A stretch of 59,910 bases of DNA from assembly GCA_015680685.1 (NCBI GenBank), contig MNCI01037805.1, positions 508,630-568,539 on the forward strand, given 5' to 3'. This DNA is from Gnetum montanum (Eukaryota > Streptophyta > Gnetopsida > Gnetales > Gnetaceae). This document shows, piece by piece, positions 55,480 to 59,910 of the stretch. Under the pieces are notes generated by a model. The model was not told the origin of the DNA. It saw only the letters and a program-made list of their open reading frames with translations, and made no database searches. Every line of letters starts with the position of its first letter. Position 1 is the stretch's first letter. The position numbers and the translations under genes are program-made.

Positions 55480-56343
55480 TGATGAATCATGGTTTTCCAA
55501 GCTCCGATATTGGATCCTCTATATCAGGTACATGATATCGCAGCCTGGATAATGATATTGAATACATGATATTGTGATTCCTATGTAGGCCTATAAATAC
55601 AACATTTAGGCACATAGGAAAGTACTAGTTGGTAAGTCTTAGGGTAGAGTCTTTTTGTCAATTTTTAGTTAGTTTCAGTTCTTTCCCCAATGCATTCCCA
55701 TAGTGTGATGATTGTAATTGTATGAAACCTTTATTTGAGTGTGACGTACTTGGACATGCACATGATCAACAATAAAGATCGAGATTACTCCATCATGGCA
55801 ACATTCACTTAGCTTTTAATTACTTCAATTGTTAATTATTTATCATTGTCTTTTTAGTTCATATTTCCTTTATTATCAGTTACACTTCCTGTTGATTAAC
55901 GCAAAATGAGTACGACTTAATCACGAACATTTAAGTATAACTACTTGATAACCTAGTAGCGTATCTAGGAGTGCTCAAGTAATGTATGCTTGGTAATACC
56001 AGAAGTAGTACATGAGGTCCAAGATGCATATGGATGATTAAAGAAAAATGCTCATCACAATTAAGGTTTGCATAGATTTCATTTTCCATTTTCCATTAGC
56101 TTAATTAAGATTGTTCCCCATCATCTCTAGGAGTAGCATTAGTTTAGGATCCCATCATTCGCCTCACTCTGAACTAAACCATGCATGACAAAGCAAATAC
56201 TAGTCCAGGTGGAAAGACAACGAACTATAGTCAATGTTTAACTATCTAGATACCACAACTAGTCCATCTACGGAGTTTGACCAAATTGTGCGTGCATGCT
56301 CGTATTCATATGGTTGAGTGTAGGGGTACCTAGCTACTCATCA
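55480..56343 (+). repeat. 5' LTR of Element IV
   Basis: 864 bp, TGATGAATC...CTCATCA. Palindromes or near-palindromes at 55506 (GATATT), 55520 (TATATC), 55534 (GATATC), 55554 and 55568 (GATATT), giving steps 14, 14, 20, 14 as in Element I. TATAAATA at 55592-55599, AATAAAGATCGAG near 55770. Confidence 0.9.
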
Positions 56344-56344
56344 T

Positions 56345-56362
56345 TGGCACTGTTGCCCAAGA
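56345..56362 (+). other. Primer-binding site, tRNA-Asp type, Element IV
   Basis: tggcactgttgcccaaga, five differences from the tRNA-Asp complement, four of them transitions. Confidence 0.65.
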
Positions 56363-56476
56363 AAAATGCTAGTTATTTAGATTAGTTACATCATCCAATA
56401 TCGCTATAATGAAGCCTTGATGATGTATCTTTTAGAAAAAAACTAATTATAAATAAGTCACACATAATTCACAACA

Positions 56477-58350
56477 ATGTCTCTCTCACAAGACTATGAT
56501 AACACAACAACTAGTGAGGCAATTCATTGGAGAACCAATGCAATTTATGACAATGAAGAAGTTTGGAGTACTCAATCTTATGCAGGAGTCCCATATGTTT
56601 ATGAACACCCTGACGATAGTCAAGGACTCTTGAAATCCAACCTAGACACCTTTAGTGAGGATGGGACATCCCATAGAATGAGGGGGCCCATAAGGCCTAG
56701 GACCTTCTCAATAGTTAACAAGAATTTACCTAGAAATGATTAGGAGACTTACAAAAGTTATGACAAGTCTTCTAGTTCTTTCTCTTCCTCTACTCCTTCA
56801 GCATCAGGTCGTGACATGGATGACCATCTCTCAAGGGGTCAACGTAGAAATAAAAATCAAACCCACGGGCAAAGTCAAGAACACCAACATGAATAAAGAC
56901 AATATCATCCCAACTCTCATCAACTCATAACCTACTTAGTGATGATGAACCCCTGTTGGCCACTAAGAGCCTAATGCATATACAAGAAGCTATTCAAATA
57001 TCTTTTTTAAACATCACAAGGAAAGCCATCTACCTTGGCTTGACTTAAATAACCTTTCCAAATTTTCAGGAGGCTATGATTTAGATCTGCAACATCATTT
57101 ACAAGCCTTCTACGATGCCTGTGCATGGAAAAACATTGATAATGGATGGCAAAGACTTAAGCTCTTTCCTATGACACTTGTGGCCAAGCAAAAGTATGGT
57201 ATATGTCTTTAAAACAAAAATTAATTTGACATTAGCCAAAAATGGTAGAACTCTTCAATGAAAGATATCAAACCTGTGCAAGTGTCAGCCTTGAGGAGAC
57301 AAATCCAAGAGTGGAAACAAGGGTAACATGAACCCTTGGACATGGCCTTAGAAAGATATTTTTCATTATCAAACAAATGCCTAGGCCATGGGTTCTTTGA
57401 GGAGAGGCTAATGTATCACATCATGGATGGTCTCCGTAATGAAACAAGAGAGACCCTAGGGGTGTATGTCCTAGGTCAACTATCTGAACTACGAACCCAC
57501 AAATTCTAGGAGCTTATTAAGTAGGTAGGAAAGGAAGAAGGAGAAATAGCCAAATGGGAGAATATTAAAAGATCTCAACAAGACCAAAATCTCAAAATAA
57601 CAAAGGTCCATGAAGAGGAGAAATCAACTCACCTCATGGAGGTGGAATTGTCTTTGCCAATACTACAATCACTAGAAGAAATTAAGGCAAAGATCAATAA
57701 GATGACAAAATGGGTACATGAAAAATGTGGAGAATATGTTAACATTATTAGAGGTAGAACCATGACAAACTAATAAATAGGATAGGACACCACACAAAAA
57801 TCAGAAAGAAGGGTTGAAAAAAATAAGGATAAGAGCTCAACTGCAAATCACCTGTATTAATGTGACGTTTGCCTATACGATCACCCCAAAGGCCAATGCC
57901 CAATCTTGTCACATTTACATGAGCATTGGGGAGGAATGTTACATCCAGATTTTGTACAGAAATACAGAGTTCAATCATAGTGGCAAAAACCCTAGTTGTA
58001 GGGGAGGCCATCATCAAACTGGTCATACCCTTCATACCATCCAAACCCAAGTGCTTATTATGTTTAGCATCTTGTTTCCCCAACTGTGTCAACATCCTCT
58101 ATTTCACCACATCATTATCATTCTCCTAAGTACTATCAACCCATGTCCTCTCCAACAAGATCACCACCTCATGTTCCTTGCACTTCTCCTCACCCTCAAT
58201 GTTCTCATCATTCACCTCTTTCTACATCGCCACTAGTTGTTCCAGAAGGTTTTGCACCACAGCACCAACTCACGAATGTTACTTGTGCTACTACTGTCAA
58301 TAGCAATGGAGGTCCTCCACAACATTGAAAGCATCCTTTCTTTAGGCATG
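56477..58350 (+). pseudogene. gag, Element IV, interrupted by Element E
   Basis: It starts M-S-L-S-Q-D-Y-D-N at 56477 (88 codons open), then a Ser-rich stretch. After frameshifts the capsid core reads Y-D-A-C-A-W-K-N-I, L-K-L-F-P-M-T-L, Q-I-Q-E-W-K-Q-G, E-P-L-D-M-A, Y-H-I-M-D-G-L-R-N-E-T and G-Q-L-S-E-L-R (57100-57510). The zinc knuckle is intact: C-D-V-C-L-Y-D-H-P-K-G-Q-C at 57861-57899, spacing CX2CX3HX4C. A Pro/Ser/His-rich tail (58086-58328) follows. It is the best gag of the Athila group here. It would bind genomic RNA. Confidence 0.75.
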
Positions 58351-59375
58351 TGATGAGTGGCGAGGTACCCCTACACACAACCATACAAATACGAGCGTGT
58401 ACGCGCGATCCGGTCGAAGTCCGCAGACTAAATGCCTTAACGCCACAAGGAACGCTTGGGGTTAATCATTTGTTGTCTTCCCAGGCTTGCTTGTATGTGT
58501 CACGGTGTCTGGTTAAGCAAGTCTGAGGTATATGATTTTTTGGTACTTTTCAGTTTATCTCCTAAGCTATGAGGGAAAGGGTTGAGAAACTAACTAACTC
58601 TAACTAATGTCCTAAGTCTAAATTAACTAGCGTCAGCATCCGTTCCCACTTACCGGACACACCCTGAACTATGCAACTGTGGCTACCAAACGCTAATCGT
58701 TACTGGGATCACCACACGTAACGCAAGTGCTCGAAGTGGTCGTACTGAGGCACCTATTTAGCCTAAGTGTGATAAGAAGCCGATTCCTTGGCTAGCCGTA
58801 CACACCCGTGGATGCTCATAGCCAAGTCGTACTTATCACACGTTCTAGCCTAGCGATGAGTAGCCAATTCCTTGACTAGCCGTACACATTGGACTACTAC
58901 TGGGATTACCAAGCGCAGATCCTGGAATACGCTACTGGATTACCAAGCAGTCACAATGCTCATAATCAAGTCATACTCACGCGTTGCGACGAGCAGCCGA
59001 TTCCTTGATTAGCCGTACACATCCGTAGATGCTCGTAATCAAGTCGTACTCGTGCGCACTAGGAAAGTAATAAATAATAATAAATAAAACCATGTACTGC
59101 AAGGTTTATCCAATCAAGTTCATCTTTATTGCTGCACACAACTTGTGTTCAGGTTACAAAGTTGCTCGAATAAAGAGCCGTTCACTCTAGGACTCCTACT
59201 GCGGGCACATGGGAAATTAATCTAACTCTGGAGTGTTCAAACTGCCAGAGCTTCACTACTTCTAGCCAGGATTGGAAAATGAAGGGAGTGCCGCCTCTTA
59301 TTTATAGATATGGCAGCGGACCGCGATATCGCGGGGGATGCGATATCGCGGCTCAGTGCATATCGCATCTCATCA
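58351..59375 (-). repeat. 3' LTR of Element E
   Basis: 1025 bp, TGATGAG...CTCATCA. From the U3 end: CATATC (59359), GATATC (59342) and GATATC (59325), in steps of 17 bp, then TATAAATAAGAGG read on minus (about 59297-59309). R/U5 contains the 'gccgattccttg.ctagccgtacaca...caagtcgtact' block two to three times (58770-59060). Confidence 0.9.
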
Positions 59376-59391
59376 TACCCCCATGACTGAA
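59376..59391 (-). other. Polypurine tract, Element E
   Basis: Minus strand reads catgggggta directly before the LTR start, as in Elements I and II. Confidence 0.8.
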
Positions 59392-59910
59392 TGAAAACTC
59401 GTCCTTGAGTTCCTTACAATGATATCAGGTAGGGATGGGATTATTGAGGGGAATGGAACTAATGGGATGACATGTGAACGGATCATTATTACAAGACTTG
59501 ACAAAACTGGTGTTCATGACAACAAGGGTGAACACCTTATTACAATGACATCAGGCCACATTTGGCAGCTGAGAGAAAAGAGGAGAGAGAATAGAAGAGA
59601 AGAAGAGAGAAGAGTCTTGCTGCTACCAACACCTAGAGTGCGCCTTCCGTTGTCCATCCGTAAGTGCATTATCCGTTCTACTCCTTGCATAGCTGCTTCA
59701 GCACTACCCATTCCAAGTGTTTGCTCCAGATCCATTCCGTTGCTGAATGATTGCCATCTGCACACACAACACAATCATATATTAGCAAGGTTAATTGAAT
59801 CATTAAGTAAATAATACCTTGCTTCGGTTTAGATTCATTGGCTAGGTTGTGGTATGGCTGATATGGATCTAGGAAAATGTAGATGATGACTACCGAAGGT
59901 GTAGGGGTTA
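59392..59910 (-). other. 3' noncoding region of Element E
   Basis: 59400-59620 corresponds to 5530-5750 of Element I in reverse. An AG-rich stretch (59570-59615) is the complement of the CT-rich stretch at 5530-5555. The 131-codon plus-strand frame at 59419 lies in this noncoding sequence and has no motif. Confidence 0.6.

Larger units (their letters stand above)
55480..58350 (+). mobile_element. Element IV: Athila-like element, LTR and gag only in window
   Basis: 5' LTR, tRNA-Asp-type primer site and gag; Element E interrupts gag at 58351. Left flank is acaat. The LTR is of the GATATC type. Confidence 0.85.
58351..59910 (-). mobile_element. Element E: GATATC-type Athila-like element, 3' end only
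   Basis: Minus orientation. 3' LTR (58351-59375), polypurine tract and 3' noncoding region; the remainder lies to the right of the window. Target flank on the left is gcatg. The 3' region matches Element I (about 5500-5767), so E belongs to the same subfamily. Confidence 0.85.

Noticed and set aside
59419-59814. 131-codon plus-strand frame at the right end
   Set aside because: It lies antisense to the noncoding 3' region of Element E, which matches noncoding sequence of Element I.

Overview
This window is intergenic DNA of a land plant, most likely a seed plant with a large, repeat-rich genome. I found no host gene, rRNA, tRNA or CRISPR. Almost everything recognisable is Ty3/gypsy LTR retrotransposon in varying decay: broken gag, protease, reverse transcriptase (RT), RNase H (RH) and integrase (IN) frames, LTRs with TG...CA ends, primer-binding sites, polypurine tracts and 5-bp target duplications. 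Most belong to one Athila-like group. Its RT box is F-M-D-D, its primer site matches tRNA-Asp, its Gag knuckle is CX2CX3HX4C, and two copies carry a long accessory frame after pol. The others look Tat-like.

Layout. (1) 1-232 is a minus-strand LTR fragment. (2) 242-6606 is Element I (+): protease to IN, 3' noncoding region and 3' LTR, with its 5' part lost. (3) 6690-7890 is a minus-strand accessory-gene relic, followed by unexplained AT-rich DNA. (4) 9959-11004 is a minus-strand solo LTR with CACAC target duplication. (5) 11005-18794, resuming at 32000-32259, is Element 0 (+), a Tat-like element whose extra plant-type RNase H lies between protease and RT. (6) 18800-31994 is Element II (+), a complete Athila-like element with CAAGG on both sides; a solo LTR (31041-31641, TATGT duplication) sits in its 3' LTR. 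(7) 32260-47185 is Element III (+), a sister of II, interrupted at 40755-43765 by a 5'-truncated element (VI) with a 2-kb LTR. (8) 47186-55479 is Element V (+), with gag and protease but no visible RT or IN, then a tandem repeat and an antisense gene-like frame with plausible introns. (9) 55480-58350 is Element IV (+), LTR and gag. (10) 58351-59910 is Element E (-), LTR and 3' region, running off the window.

The nest is five levels deep: 0 holds II and III, III holds VI and V, V holds IV, and IV holds E. All pol genes have stops, frameshifts or lost catalytic residues, so nothing here looks autonomous now. The points most worth following are the protease-RNase H-RT order in Element 0, the regularly stepped GATATC arrays upstream of the TATA box in one LTR group, premature stops shared by II and III, the 205-bp duplication around VI, and the antisense gene in V. 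Domain assignments rest on reading translated frames by eye; no searches were run.
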